From: Nyssa sinensis
Taxonomy: Eukaryota; Streptophyta; Magnoliopsida; Cornales; Nyssaceae
Direction of reading: 5' to 3'
Length of the DNA stretch: 64,000 bases
NCBI GenBank assembly: GCA_008638375.1
Contig: CM018040.1
Coordinates: 32,365,970 to 32,429,969 of the forward strand
The notes under the pieces are model-generated. The model made no database searches, had not been told where the DNA came from, and was given only the letters and a program-made list of their open reading frames with translations. Positions 36,115 to 49,439 of this stretch are shown here, one piece after another. The translations under genes were made by a program, and so were the position numbers. Within the stretch, counting starts at the first letter, position 1; the number at the start of each line of letters is the position of its first letter.

Positions 36115-37540
36115 GTCATTACTTTGTGCACATATATATAACCAAAATATATATATCTTTGAATTGCCCAAGGCTCCACCTCAAATTGGGCCAATGGGAT
36201 TTTATGCAACCATGTATGATATATAATATATGTTTTATATATATATATACAATCTGATTGGACCACCCTCTCCACCAATGGAGAAGCATGCAACAAAACA
36301 ATTCATAAAATATATGTACACATACTTGTACTTATTGTGCCTGGTGTCTCAGAATTGAGGGGTCCGAAAATTGCCTGTGAGTGTGAAACTGATCTGTTAG
36401 GGTCTTAGAGAGAAATAGAGGTGAGGCCTTGCATGTGCATGCAAAGTGTGTGTCCATGGTGTGTACATTCATGGAGATGCACCAAAGGGGACTGAGGAGC
36501 TGAGCAGCACCGTGTGCCTGACTGAGGCACCACCAAGGTGATTGGACCGAGCCGTGTAGAAACAATAAGCCACTGCTTGAGGGGTAAACACCTTAAACTA
36601 CAAACTGTCAAATTTTTGTTTTGATTTATTGGCACTGCTCTGATGGATTTTGAGCCATATAAACTACACATATAGACTACTGAGAGGCCTGGGATTGTTA
36701 TAGAACAATTGGGAAGGTCGAATAGGACTGAAACCCCAAAACTGTAGCAAAAATCTGCCATTAATGGACCTCAGGTTGCAGGTCTGAACCGACCTCAACC
36801 AATTGACTTCTTGCATGTACAGAACTGAACTAGACCTTCCTAGGGTTACAAAAACACTGATCAGCGACCTGAAATCACACTAGAAGACCCTCAAATCTGG
36901 AATTATTCTTTTCGGCCGTGGAAGCTAAAATCTGAAATCGACTCCTAAACTAGATTTTGATAATGGGACTTGAAACCACATGACTCAAGGATCATTTTAA
37001 AACAAACCTCACAACATTTGGTTGAGAAATAAGGATTTGCAACCGAGTTGCAGGTCCGGTTGTTCCCCACCTAGATCAAGCATTTTGGCTTGATTCGAAG
37101 CCCAATACCGATGCCAAAATGATGGCTTCACATCCAGAAACATTTTGGAATAAAAATCAGTTGGAAACCCTACCTGAAACTCCACGAAAATGGAGGAGAC
37201 CGAAACCGTAAATCAGGGCATCAAACGGGGAAGAAGGGTGGAGAAGACGGTGAGTCGACTCACTGTTGGAACCGAGTCACACGGGTTGACTCAGAACACG
37301 TGTCCACTCCCGATGTGCCACCCCATTAATGGAACGACACCGTTCTGGGGCTAAACTGATTTGTTTAAAATCAAATTCTGTCTGTTTGGATGCGGAACTA
37401 ATAAATTAAAATCAGGTTTTGGGGATAAGCTATCCGAGGATTAAAGGCAAATTGAGGTTAATTGGAATATTTAATTCCGGTTTTCTGGGGGTTAGTGAAT
37501 CGGTTGGTTCACAGTGTAATTGGACCGGTTCAGCCAGTGA

Positions 37541-40386
37541 TGTCACGACCCGAAACCCACCCTATGCGGATCTCGTGTCGCGGGGCCGACCCGAAAGCCG
37601 TCCCTACTTTTTCCATTCCTGTATCATAGTACTAATATGCAAAGTACTAAAACCTCAAAACAATAACAGCGGAAGTCTTATCAGTAATAATACATCAGCG
37701 GAAGTTTTTCAATACACAATGTTAGCGAAAATCTTTACAATACATAATATGGTTCTACATAAACAAAATAAGAACCAAACATGACCAGCACCCGAGGGTG
37801 GTGAATACATGGGAGAACTAAAACATAAACTGATCCATTTCCTTAAATGTCCTTCTACGTCTTTAGACTCCTACCGGGGTCTCGCGGCATCAGTACCTGA
37901 AATGGGGGTGAGGAGGGTGGAATGAGCTACAAGAGCCCAGCAAGTAAATACAGATCTCCGACACTGGTATCGAGGATCATAAAAGAATATGAATCCAAGA
38001 ATAAGGATATGATAGCCAATCATAAGAAATAAGATGCTATGATAGCCAATGGGCACAGTTGCCATAAAGGCCAATAAACAATAGAACACAATGTACAATT
38101 AGGAGTAAGGGACATCACATCAACATGAAACTCTTAACATGTGAACAGTGGCAAATGAACAGTAGGATCACAATGTGTAATCAGTAGGAATGGCATAACA
38201 ATGTTCTGGAATTCTCAACGATAATACAATAACAAGAAAGTACTGCCATTATAATTGATCACAATAAATCAATAAAGGAATATCTCGCAATACAAGATAA
38301 TCACAAGAACAATGTAACTCAACAATTTTAGTTGAGCAATCATATAAGAGATGCTTTTGTTCTGTGTCAGGGCTTGATTTGCCCTCGGTCTTTGGGGGCC
38401 CGGTTTACCCCCTTCAGTGCATTCCAGTGTATGGCCATATGTCCGTTCACGGACTCGACCCGAAGGTCTTCAGTGTATTTAAAAGCATCGGATGGATATT
38501 GTGACTGAGCACAAATCCAGTATACATAAACATTTCATGATCATAAATGATTCCATAAGAGTATATAAAATGGAATATCATCAGTTCAATGGAAACATAA
38601 CAATAGGCATTTGAAAGTACGGTTCAACATGATAACCATGGTACAACAATAAATCAATGTCCACCAGATAGAACAATATCACATTGTGGAGACAATAACA
38701 TCAGATACGCTCAGGAGTACAAGTTCGGCAGTAAAAGAATGAACTTGGCTTGATAACACCACATGGAAGAGAAAGGGTATCTACTTACCTCTAATGCATT
38801 GCTAAATCAGTCTTCTGTAGGTTTTCCTTTTCCCGTTGAGTTCCCTATATATCAGTAAATACATTTCAGAATAATTTCTATTCACCAAAGTCTATGCCTT
38901 GCTATGACCAGTATTTCTAATACTTATTTAGACTTTTATATGTCCGTTGTTCTCGGAACCTATTTTCATAATTTTGACATTACCAATAGATTCGGAAGGT
39001 TCAGAATAATAAAAATTCACTAATTATTTAATTCAATCGGAGTCCATTTGACTCACCTATGAAGCAGGGGTATTTTGGTCATTTGCACAAGTCGTAACTT
39101 TTCGGGACTCCGTCTCGTGAAACGGACCTCACCATTGAACTCAGAGCATGCGAGATAATAAAAATTGACTATTCATTTGCCCTATTTGGACCTCGTTTGA
39201 CCCACTTTTGAGTCAGGGGCATTTTTGTAAATTTAACATTTTTCTGTTGGGCCTTAGTGGAATTAGCTATAACTTTTGGGGTCATAATATAAATAACCAG
39301 AGTTGCGGTCTGAGCCATTGGGTTCACTGACTAGAAACCCTAACCGGTTCGGTTCTTCACTGAACCAAACGGTTCAGTTAAATTTAGAGAACCGGATTAA
39401 CATATCCAATTCTCTCACTTTATCCACGGTTTGGACAACTCCAACCCAATTCCAATCCCTTATACCCGTGACCAAACAAGCCCAATTGATTTTAATTTCA
39501 TATTCAAAACGACACAGTGTTGGACCTGTATTGCGGTCGGTCGGATCTCAACCCGATCCGACCCAGACCCGATCTCATCCTGACCCGAAGAAGCCCCCGA
39601 TACTCCGGTTGTCTTCTCCGGTGGGGTTTTCCGGCCACGGTCGCCGGAATAGCGAATTTCCTCACGGATCTTAGCGATTTCACGTCCAAAATTTACTGTT
39701 TTCGTTCCAAATGAAATCTAACATTGTAAGGAACCTTTTAGGACCGGTTTTAACCTCCAACACCACCGGTTTCACGCACCCATTTCCAGTTTCCGACGTT
39801 GCACCGGTGAGGGGATAACTGGCCACAGAATGGCCATTTCTTGACCATTTAAGCTGATTCGAAGTGCGTTGGGTCCCTAGAGACTTTTCCTATCCATCCT
39901 ATGGTTCAATTTTCCACTTGGGTTCACCTATTTTAAGTCACCATTTCAACCGAAACCCAGTTTTGGTTTTTTTCTTGTTTTTCTTTTCTATTTCGGATTC
40001 TACCAATTCAGTCATGAATTCTATGATAACAGGGATGATAACAGGGAGTAAAACTAAAGAAGTGAAGATGAAATAGGTTACCTATTTTAGTTGCTGATTT
40101 CCTTCAACTGCTTCAATCGGTTCTCTCTCTCTCTAACTTCTTGCGATTCAGTTTTATTTCTCTATTCCCATCCTCTTTCCCTTTAATTCTTTCAACCGCT
40201 TCCTCAGTCGGTGGCTTTTGCCACCTATAGCCACGGTGGCAGCACACACATGCACACAAGACACCTCACACACATAGCTTTCTCTCTCTCTCACCTCCTC
40301 ACACGTTGCACCCTAGCCCTCTCTTGCCGATTTCCCACTCGGTGGCTTTGCCACCTCCTCATCATGCAAGGCCCACTTTACATACC

Positions 40387-40421
<35 letters not shown>

Positions 40422-40765
40422 ACCGTATACACATATATACATATATAAATAATATTGTATTATAATATATATATATATCATCCAACCGTATATATATATA
40501 TGATATTCATAATCATTTAGATTTACAATAAAAATTTATGCATCGACATTCACTTACACGTTTTTCAATAAACTCGGCTTCCGGTGCAACGGCACCCGGA
40601 CACCCGTGATTGTTTGCTTCTCGTACCTATGCATCGTAATTAAACAATACAGTCTATTACTCATCCACTTTTATTTATGTCATTTCACGGCTTATAATTC
40701 GGGATTACATTTTATAGCCCGGTCCAGCCCGGTGCACATGCTATATCCTGGGTCGGGATATTACA
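37541..40765 (-). mobile_element. Solo LTR A2 (A type, 3225 bp)
   Basis: TGTCACGACCCGAAACCC to GGTCGGGATATTACA, flanked by AGTGA at 37536-37540 and 40766-40770. Its right end is diverged from element A but the left 150 bp are almost the same. It keeps the acceptor CATTTCAG near 37898 and donor AG|GTAAGT near 38788 in minus sense. AT microsatellite at about 40388-40418. Confidence 0.92.
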
Positions 40766-42289
40766 AGTGAACCCTAAAACCAAAGGGTTTGAACCCCTAA
40801 ATTATGTAATTATACTTTTAACCCTAATGTTTTCTGAAATTACGAGTCAACCCCAACTGTTTTGGGGAATTACACAGTGGCGATTAAATAGGTAAAATTA
40901 CGATTTTACCCCTGGACATTAAATATGTCAAACGGAGTCCAAATAAATTAAATGAATAGTGTATTTTCACTATTTCAAATATTCCGGACTCAATGGTACA
41001 GTCCAAATTGGGAAATATAGTACCGAAAAATACAGACCTGTAAGTGATAAATTACTGTACTGCCCCTGATGGCACCAGACCCAAATAAAAATAAAAGACA
41101 GTCTATTTTGACTATGTCGGGCATTCTGAACTCAACGGTGAGGTCCGTTTAACGAACTGGAGTCCCGAAAAATATAGACACAAAGTGTAAATGACCGTAC
41201 TGCCCCTAATGATTCACAGGGTCAATTGAACATAACAGACAGTCCAACTTAATTATGTCGGACACTCTGGACCCAATGGTGAGGTCCATTTTATGAACTG
41301 ACGTGCCGAAAAATATGACACGTGAAATTAACAAATTACCCCTGATACTGTACGAAGCCCAAATGAAGTCCGATTGGGACGAAACTGATACCGATAGAAA
41401 CCCGAACACTGGTGAAACTGTATTCCCGAATAAATGACGAACCGGGGTCAGAATCTTACAAAACGTAAAATGACCAAAATACCCCTGAGCACTGTGAGTG
41501 CAAGATAAAGGTCAATCTGATCTGATAAATTATCGTAAGTATAATTATGAACACTGAAGGGCTAAGTAAGACTCCGGAACTATCAACGCGTAAAACGAGA
41601 AATGACTGACGTGTCCCGATGATCTAAAGCAGATACCAAATGAAGTCCAAACGACTTAGAAAATTATATACATAATATATGGGACATTCTGAAGACCACG
41701 ACAGGGTCCGGGGCGAGAATGGCAAACATTACCATTTTACCCCTAAGGCTAATAAGCAGCTAACTGATACCGATTTAAGTCTAAAAGACTTAGAACTTCA
41801 CACATAAGATATGTAGACTATTCTGAGGACCATGACAGAGTCCGGGGCAAGAATGACAAAATTACCATTTTGCCCCTAAGGTCAAATAAGTGCTTAACTG
41901 ATAACGATTGAAGTCCAAATGACTTAAATCATAATCCTGATGACTGCTAAGCCTAATTAAAGAATGAAATAGCCTCGGGTGAGACCCAGTGAAAGGGCGA
42001 TAGGCTACTAGGCTATCTTAGGTGATCCGATAGATACCTAAGATGACAAATGAGAACTGAATGGATGAGTTCTGATCTGTATATGATTGATGATTATTGT
42101 TCAGGATATACATGGAGATGCCTGACGTATCTGGAGGTTATCGAATTATTTGCGCAAGGAGATAACCGTAACAGTTTGTGAGTAACCCTGACTCCTGAAT
42201 TGGTGTATAAGTTCTGTCTAGATACTGCATTTTGAAGCTCTGTACTGTTTTGAATGTTATACTGTTTAAAAAGCATATATTTAATGTAT

Positions 42290-42915
42290 GATATGCCTTG
42301 TCCTGATTGATATTGTTCCGCTTTGTTCCGACATGTTCAGTTCCGATATGTCTTGTTCTGATTGATGTATTGTTCAGTTCCGATATGCCTTGATCTGATT
42401 GATATTGTACCGTTTTGTTCCGACTTGTTCAGTTCCGATATGTCTTGATCTGATTGATATTGTACCGTTTTGTTCCGACTTGTTCAGTTCCGATATGCCT
42501 TGATCTGATTGATATTGTACCGTTTTGTTCTGACTTGTTCAGTTCCGATATGTCTTGATCTGATTGATATTGTACCGTTTTGTTCCGACTTGTTCAGTTC
42601 CGATACGACTGGATCTGATTGATATTGTACCGTTTTGTTCCGACTTGTTCAGTTCCGATATGTCTTGATCTGATTGATATTGTACCGTTTTGTTCCGACT
42701 TGTTCAGTTCCGATATGCCTTGATCTGATTGATATTGTACCGTTTTGTTCCGACTTGTTCAGTTCCGATATGTCTTGATCTGATTGATATTGTACCGTTT
42801 TGTTCCGACTTGTTCAGTTCCGATACGACTTGATCTGATTGATATTGTACCGTTTGTTTCCGTCATGTTCAGTTCCGATATGACTTGTCCTGATTGATAT
42901 TGTTCCGTTTTGTTC
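42290..42915 (+). repeat. 55-bp minisatellite in LTR C2
   Basis: About nine to ten head-to-tail copies of a 55-base unit (core GATTGATATTGTACCGTTTT then CCGACTTGTTCAGTTCCGAT), several almost identical. The same place in C1 holds only loosely related, irregular TCCGTTATG/TTGATTGATAT repeats. The array lies between putative donor GTGAGT (about 42177) and acceptor (about 43743). The 159-codon minus-strand frame across 42759-43238 is a repeat artefact. Confidence 0.93.
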
Positions 42916-44245
42916 CGTCCGTTATGATCTATCCGTTTCATGGTCTGTCCGTTACTGATATGTCCTTGTTTTGACTGACGTATTGTTCCGCTTGGTTCTG
43001 TTATATCCCGACCGTTAATGATCTGTCTGTCTTGATTGTTTACCTGTGACTTGAACTGGTGTTTTGCTCCGTCTGATTCCGTTATGTTCCGTCCGTTAAT
43101 GATTTGTCCGTCTTGATTGATATATGGTCCAGTTCCGTTATGATCTGTCCGGATTCTTGACTTGGTATATAAGTTACTGCCTAGATACTGTATTTTGATG
43201 CACTGTACGGTTTTAAAAGTTATACTGTCTGAATGCATGTTTTTAAATGCAAACTTTTATACTGTATTGTACGCGGCATGATTTTGTCCCATCCTACTAT
43301 TGTTATGTTCGGTCTGTCTTGTCCCGTTTTATGGTCTGTCTGATTTTGTTCTGCTATGATGTGTCTGACTCTGGGTACCATTCTGATAATGAGCGGTCTG
43401 GCATAAGTAGGCTTGATTATGTGCCTAACTGATATATTGTTTGTTATGCCCTGTTATATTCCGCCCAGTACTGACCTGTTCTAATATTGAATTAATTGCC
43501 TATACTCTCGATTAATATATTGGCATCATGCACTGTTCCTTCCGTCCTGATTTGTTGTTCTGTTTAGTTCAGTCCCGTTTTATTCTACTTAAACTGTATT
43601 CGAGTAGATTTATAAAACTGTTATTCCTAAGCGATTGAACTATCCTCGTGATTTATAAACAAGACCGGGTTTGAAACCCATGACAGGGAACCTGTGTTAC
43701 TCACTGGGCTTTTCGAAGCTCACCCCATTCCCTAACATTTTTTAGGGATTATCTCTGGTGATTTAGAAGACACCATGATATGACATGATAGGCCGAGTGG
43801 CACTTCAAGTAAAGGATCTGACGGCACTGATCTGTAGAGACTGGATTCTTGTGGACTGATTCTGTTATTCAGGTGAGTGATATGATACGGCTAACCTGAT
43901 TTACATGTACTGGATGGATAATTATGGCTCATGGAAATAAACGGTACTCTAAAGATATTAGATCTGCTCTGTACTATATGCCTGATTTTAGATATGCTCT
44001 GAACTTAGAACTGTTAACTGTTTTGGATTTAGACTTGCTCTGTGGTACATACCTTTATGGTGGATAAGTGAGTTGCATTCCCGTGACACAAAGAAAAAGT
44101 TTTAAATTCCGCTGCATCTGACCCTACAGTTGGAATGCAATTCGTCGGAAAGTTCAGAATTTGCCTTTGGTTGGTCGCGTCGCGACCGACTGGCAGTCAC
44201 GTCCTCGACATCCGCGTAGGGTGGGGTTCGGGATGTGACACAGCC

Positions 44246-44510
44246 ATCCTAGTATCAGAGCGGAACAGAATAGAATTGACTGGGACAGAAACAGAATGCC
44301 AATCATACAGATGGGAAAGGATGCTGAGTTCACCACGCCTCATAGCCAGCCATCCACTCCCTGGCATAAAACCGCCCAATCCTGTAGTGGGCCCAAAGGA
44401 AGACTCAATATAACAAAATAGAATCGAACAAGACTCCAATGGTGTAGACAAGTTAAAACAACAGACCTAATCAAAATAAGAACAGGAGATATCAAGAAGC
44501 AAGATAGAAT
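44246..44510 (-). mobile_element. LTR C3, second segment
   Basis: Continuation of LTR C3 after C2. Contains a second copy of a 33-base stretch (44319-44351) also found just left of C2 (about 35611-35643), so C3 had a local tandem duplication of about 107-bp period before C2 landed in it. Ends at 44510 where element B begins. Confidence 0.7.
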
Positions 44511-45838
44511 TGTCACGACCCGAAACCCACCCTATGCGGATTACCGGATCGCGACCGCCACCCTTTGGCCCGGAGGCCTTAGGGCAAGGTTCGTACATAA
44601 GCAACAATATCAGACAGTGATGCGACCTGTGGTTGCGGAAGCGTGAAAATTTTTTTTCTTTTCCTTTAAAAATAAAACATCTGTCGCATATCCGCCTGAT
44701 ACTGCCACTCTTCATAGCGGCACACATAAATATAATAATCAGAGCATAATAATAATAACTAAAGGTTCTACATAGTACATATCCATGTGCCCCTCGGGCT
44801 TAAGTACATAATTGTCCAAAAATTTCAACTACAAAAGCTTAACCAGTGATGGGTCCTAATACTACCAAAATATCTCCAAGAACCTACTGGAGTTGCCATT
44901 CATTGCTCCCCAAATTGAGCAAGTGTCCAACCTTGATCATCACCTGAAAAATGTTGGGGAATGGGGTGAGCTTCGAAAAGCCCAATGAGTAATTCCTACA
45001 TCTGTCATAGGTTTTCAATTGGTAGAGGTTTCGCACATGAGAGTTTATAAAATACTCAACTACCAATTGGTCATATACTTGAACATAGAGAACATGCATT
45101 CTTAAAATATATAGCTTTGAAACATTCAAGGTATTCAAGCTAGAACAAATATTTCCATAAAAGAGTATGTGTATTTCAGAACATGTAACTTAAAATCATG
45201 TAAACATGCATAGCGAAAATGGGGGTAAAACCTGCTTCCATTTCCAAAATCGTTTGTCATATTCTCTCTCTGATTAGGTGGAATCTGTTTCGAACCAGAC
45301 TCCCATTTTACGTATACGTGGAGATATCTCATTACCTGTGGGATTAAATCCTGCTACCAGGCATTACACATGACAGGTCAATTGAGTTCCGTATAACCCA
45401 AAATCCTGACTATGTGTTGATGCACACGATAGGCCCATTGAGTTCCGTACAACCCAAGACCTACCTATGTGCTTATTATTATCTTGTAAAACATTTGTCA
45501 TATGACTTCTTCATATTGATACTTTTCATGAGTATTTAAAACATGTAACGTATAACTTTTGCAATGATGCTTCAATACTTGTAATAATCAAATTCAGAAT
45601 ATTTGAGGAAATCAGACATGCTAACTATTTTGAAGAGGAAACATTTACGAATATAAATATGTAAATAATCGTGGAGCATGTCATAGCATAATGTTTAAGA
45701 AAACAAAAATCATGAATACTGAATTTGATATACCAATGCTGTAAATATCTTGAACTTAAAAACATCCGTTGAAATCCGTGGAGTTAAAGCCTCCACTTCA
45801 AATGCAAGATTACTCACCTTGGTCCTTTAGGGTTAGCT

Positions 45839-46315
45839 TTACAGAGGCGCCTTCCCTTTACCCTTCTCCCTCCTTAGCCTATCAAGATTTATGAAGATTC
45901 CATAAATTCTATATGTGCTTAATCAACTTCATAACTCACCAATTGTAGACTGTGAAAAGCCTAAATTCCTATACTGGTCCGACTTATAGCTGTATTATAG
46001 ATCTAGCAACTTATGTACTTAATGATAATAATATTACCTGCGACGCCATTCGGCTAAGGTTTCCGTGTTCTCTCTTTCCTCTTCCATTTTTCTTTTTTCC
46101 TCATTCTTTTTCTTAGCCTCTGCCACCATTGCCTTGGTGGGTGATTTGTGAATGAAGGGGCTCACCGAGACGACCTCCGTCACCTTGGCTATCCTGACGA
46201 ACCTGCCAATCACTCTCTGACGATGTAACAGTTCTTGCATGAAGGCCTGTTGTTTTGGGTCCTTAGCCCTTTGGGCCTTGGTCATGATCGTGAACTTCAG
46301 TCGTTGTTCTTCCAT
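45839..46315 (-). CDS. LTR-encoded small protein, two coding exons (copy 1, intact)
   Basis: I do not recognise this protein. Within the left LTR of element B, exon 46315-46038 and exon 45878-45839 join across a 159-bp intron (CAG|GTAATA ... TTGATAG|G) to give 105 residues. Start ATG 46315 lies 10 bases after an acceptor, GATCTTAG. The N-terminal half has DPKQQAF, RFVRIAK and VSPFI motifs; the C-terminal half is a Lys/Glu-rich likely coiled coil (EKRKMEEERE) followed by TETLAEW and a basic tail KGKGKAPL. No signal peptide or membrane segment. Three relatives are in the window: 61078-61554 (one stop), 63635-63978 (cut by an insertion) and the diverged intronless 49440-49724. Splicing is inferred from the match of the joined tail to the intronless relative. 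Function unknown; nuclear or RNA/chromatin-associated roles would be guesses. Confidence 0.6.
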
Positions 46316-47422
46316 AATTATCACCTAAGATCAATTTATGAGTTAGAAATTTTATTCTAAGGTTGATGTGTTGTCGTGTCTTTTCGTAATTCCTGTCCTC
46401 GTTTACGCCGTAGATTAGTACGTTGGCATTACTTTAGTTTATAACATCTGACAGATGCTATTCATCAAATTTTATGTATTTTTATTTTAGACATTTATTT
46501 TGGTCGAATAGACTCTACCATTGAGTCCGGAGCATCGAAGAAAGTCAGTTTAGGCTTTCTTAGAATTTAATTCGGCATAGGACATGTTAGGGGCATTTTG
46601 GTAATTTATACCTTAACGTGTCTAAATTTTTTAGAGTCCCACCTCATGAAACGGAATCTACCATTAGATTCAGAATGTTTGAAATAGTTAAAATCCACTA
46701 TTTATTTATTTTATTTGGACATCGTTTGACTTATTTATGGGGCAGGGGCATTTTGGTCATTTTGACATTTTTAGGGGTCTTTAATTTTTTGGAACCTCAT
46801 CTCATGTTTTGGACCTCACCAATGGACTCAGGGGGTCCGAGATAGTAAGTTTTCATATATAACTCATCTCATTTGGACACCGGGCCATTTTAGAGTATTT
46901 AATTTAATTAAATATATTTAATTAAATTAAATTAATAAAGTATGATATATATATATATATTGTAATATCCCGACCCGGGATACCGGGTCACATGACACGT
47001 ACTACGAGGGAAGAAAATCATATATATATAATTAATTGATTATTACATTAATTAATTAATTATAAGACTTGATATATATATATATGGATTAATTTAATGT
47101 ATGTAAATGAATATATATATATGTATTAAATAAATGAAATATGAAAAAGATGAAAAGTGAAGAGGTGAACAATGTGAATGTGTGTGTGTGTGTCGGCAAA
47201 TGTGTGTGTGTGTGTGTCTTGTATATGTATGTGTATATGTATATATATGTATATAATATGTATAAATATCTATGGGAAATTAATGCAAAGTAGGAAAGAG
47301 AGAAGGCTGAAATTATGAGATGGGAAGTCTATGTAGGGCTAGAATTCAGAATGCAGAGAGAGAGAAAGATAGCTGTAGAGAGAGAGAGAGATGGGAGGAG
47401 TGAGAAGAGTCGGTCACTTCTC

Positions 47423-47429
47423 TATAAAG
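47423..47429 (+). promoter_or_regulatory. TATA box of LTR H
   Basis: TATAAAG in CTCTATAAAGGC, about 110 bases before the first donor, preceded by GA-repeats. This is the clearest core-promoter motif among the LTRs. The transcription start would be near 47455. Confidence 0.55.
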
Positions 47430-48362
47430 GCTAAGCATGTAAATCATGCTTTCTTCTTGCTAAAGAAACCAAAAGAACAATAACTGAAGAGAAGAGAAGA
47501 AGGATTAAGGCAAGAAAGAGGAGGAAAATCAACCAAAAAGGTGAGAGTGTTCAAAACTGTCAAAATTCCCTCTCTAGAATTTCTCTACATATGAACTGAT
47601 TTAAAGCTTCCATTTTGTATATATGATGTTTAGAACAAGTCTAAACCTTAACAAGCATGAAAATATAGCTTAAAAACACCTAAGATTGCATGACCCATAA
47701 GCCACGGCCATGGATGGACCTTGCTCAAGCAGGTCTGATCGAAGGGAAACCAAACTTGGTTTGGTGTATAGGGACCTATTTTAGACCACATAAACATGTT
47801 AAAAACGTGTGACCGCGACCAAAAAGCATGAACAAAGGCCCTCAAATGTCAAGTTGCAGGTTTCGGGTCTACACCCCAAACCTCTAAACGCATGATTTAA
47901 GCCGTTTATTTAAATGAAAACTTGATCTCCATGAAGAGGGGATCACAACAAGCCAAACCTCATAACAAATGGTCAAGAAACGAGTATGAACCGAGGCTAT
48001 TACAGGTTCAGCTATCAAGTCCAAAACCGAACATGTGAAGGAGTTTTAAAGCTCAAAATCAATGCCAATCGATTTGTATGAACCTTAAGGATAAATTGGG
48101 ACAAAAACAGTCGAGCTTGGAAGAGTAAAACGTCACGAAATAGGAGAAAAAGGAAATCGGGAATTAGGGTTTTCAGTCGGTCGCTCGGGGAAGACGACCG
48201 AGTCGACTCGTGCACTGTTTAAAACAGTGGGTGGACTCGGGACAGTGGCAGCCTTGGGGCTTGCCACCGAGTTATTGGAACGGCGCCGTTTAGGGGCGTA
48301 TACGGTTATATATAAACCGTGTTGTAAAAAAATAAGAGAAAGGAAGCAAATCGTGGCTAAGG

Positions 48363-48416
48363 GGTTTCGATCCCTAACCCTCGCGCGTGGGAAGTCTCCT
48401 CCTTTCCACTCGGCCA
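48363..48416 (-). other. tRNA-like module 1 in LTR H (antisense)
   Basis: Minus strand TGGCCGAGTGG (A box, 48406-48416) and GGATCGAAACC (B-like, 48363-48373), 32 bases apart. The same A box, spacing and orientation relative to the LTR occur at 51244-51297 and 60209-60261. Confidence 0.55.
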
Positions 48417-48507
48417 CGCGCTCACATGTGTCCATTTATAAACACGATATATATATATATTATAATGTATATATTACGGAAATAAAAAAGGTGCAGCCGC
48501 ACCTGGT

Positions 48508-48562
48508 GGGACTCGATCCTGTGATGTATGGGGAGGGAGATGGCACGCTGGCCAGCGTGCCA
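48508..48562 (-). other. tRNA-like module 2 in LTR H, with 26-bp palindrome
   Basis: B-box-like GGATCGAGTCCC (48508-48519) on the minus strand; the A-box position is occupied by a perfect 26-bp palindrome, 48539-48564, centred on GCTGGCCAGC. Homologous pieces are at 51098-51152 (20-bp palindrome) and 60352-60405 (16 bp). Confidence 0.55.
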
Positions 48563-49439
48563 TCCTATTCAACCTATTCTCTTTTCCCCATTAATAATAT
48601 ATATATTACATGTTATAATTAATTTAATTAAATTTGATTAATTAAATTAATTACTCCGAAATGGCCCGTTGTCCAAAAATTACAAGTTATATATGTAACC
48701 TTACTATCTTGGACCCCCTAAGCCCATTGGTGAGGTCCACAACATGAGATGAGGTCCCGAAAAATTTAAGACCCCTAGAAAATGTCAAAATGACCAAAAT
48801 GCCCTTGCCCCATAAACAAGTCAAACAAAGTCCAAATTTAATAAATGAATAGTGTATCCTTACTATTTCGGATATTCTGAGACTAATGGTAGGGTCCGTT
48901 TTACGAGACGGAGCCCGAAAAATAAAGTCACGTAAGGGGTAAATTACCAAAATACCCCTTGACCAAAATTGACAAATTATTAATGTATTCTTACTATTTT
49001 GGACCTTCTGAGTCCAATGGTGAGGTCCACGACATGAGACGGGGTCCCGAAAAATAAAGACACGTAAGGAGGGTAAAATGACAAAAATACCCCTGGTACC
49101 CCTAAAGCCAAAATGAAATCAGAAAAGGTCTAAACCGACTTTCTTAAACACTTCGGACTCAATGGTAGAGTCTATTCGACCTAAAGAAATGTCTAAAATA
49201 AAAAGACATAAAATTTGATGAATAGCATCTGTTAGATGACTATGAACTGAATTGTTGCCAAAGGACTAAACTGAGGCAAATACGAGAAATGAAATACGAT
49301 AAGACACGACACGTAAACATGTTAAGTAAATAACTTTAAATTAAAAGTTAATGGAACTCCCAGAAGAGTATGATTGTAGAAATCTATTTTTCTTGACATG
49401 ATAAATTGTGTTTTAAACAGATAATTAATTAAACACAAA

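Larger units (their letters stand above)
35645..44240 (+). mobile_element. Solo LTR C2 (family C), with LTR A2 nested inside
   Basis: Starts TGTAACACCCCGATCC, ends GGGGTTCGGGATGTGACA, flanked by CAGCC at 35640-35644 and 44241-44245. Without nested LTR A2 (37541-40765 plus a 5-bp duplication) it is 5366 bp, close to C1's 5348. It shares with C1 the antisense tRNA-like module, the module array, the leader exon and the final acceptor TTTTTTAG near 43742. Its intronic repeat array (42290-42915) is much more regular and longer than that of C1. Confidence 0.92.

Noticed and set aside
42290..42915. CRISPR-like regular array
   Set aside because: The whole 55-bp unit repeats without unique spacers; it is a minisatellite in a plant LTR.
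42759..43238. 159-codon Asn/Gly/Ile-rich minus-strand frame
   Set aside because: Direct translation of the 55-bp minisatellite and neighbouring repeats.
48227..48622. 131-codon plus-strand frame
   Set aside because: It runs across antisense tRNA-like modules of LTR H; no protein-like conservation between the B, B2 and H copies in this frame.
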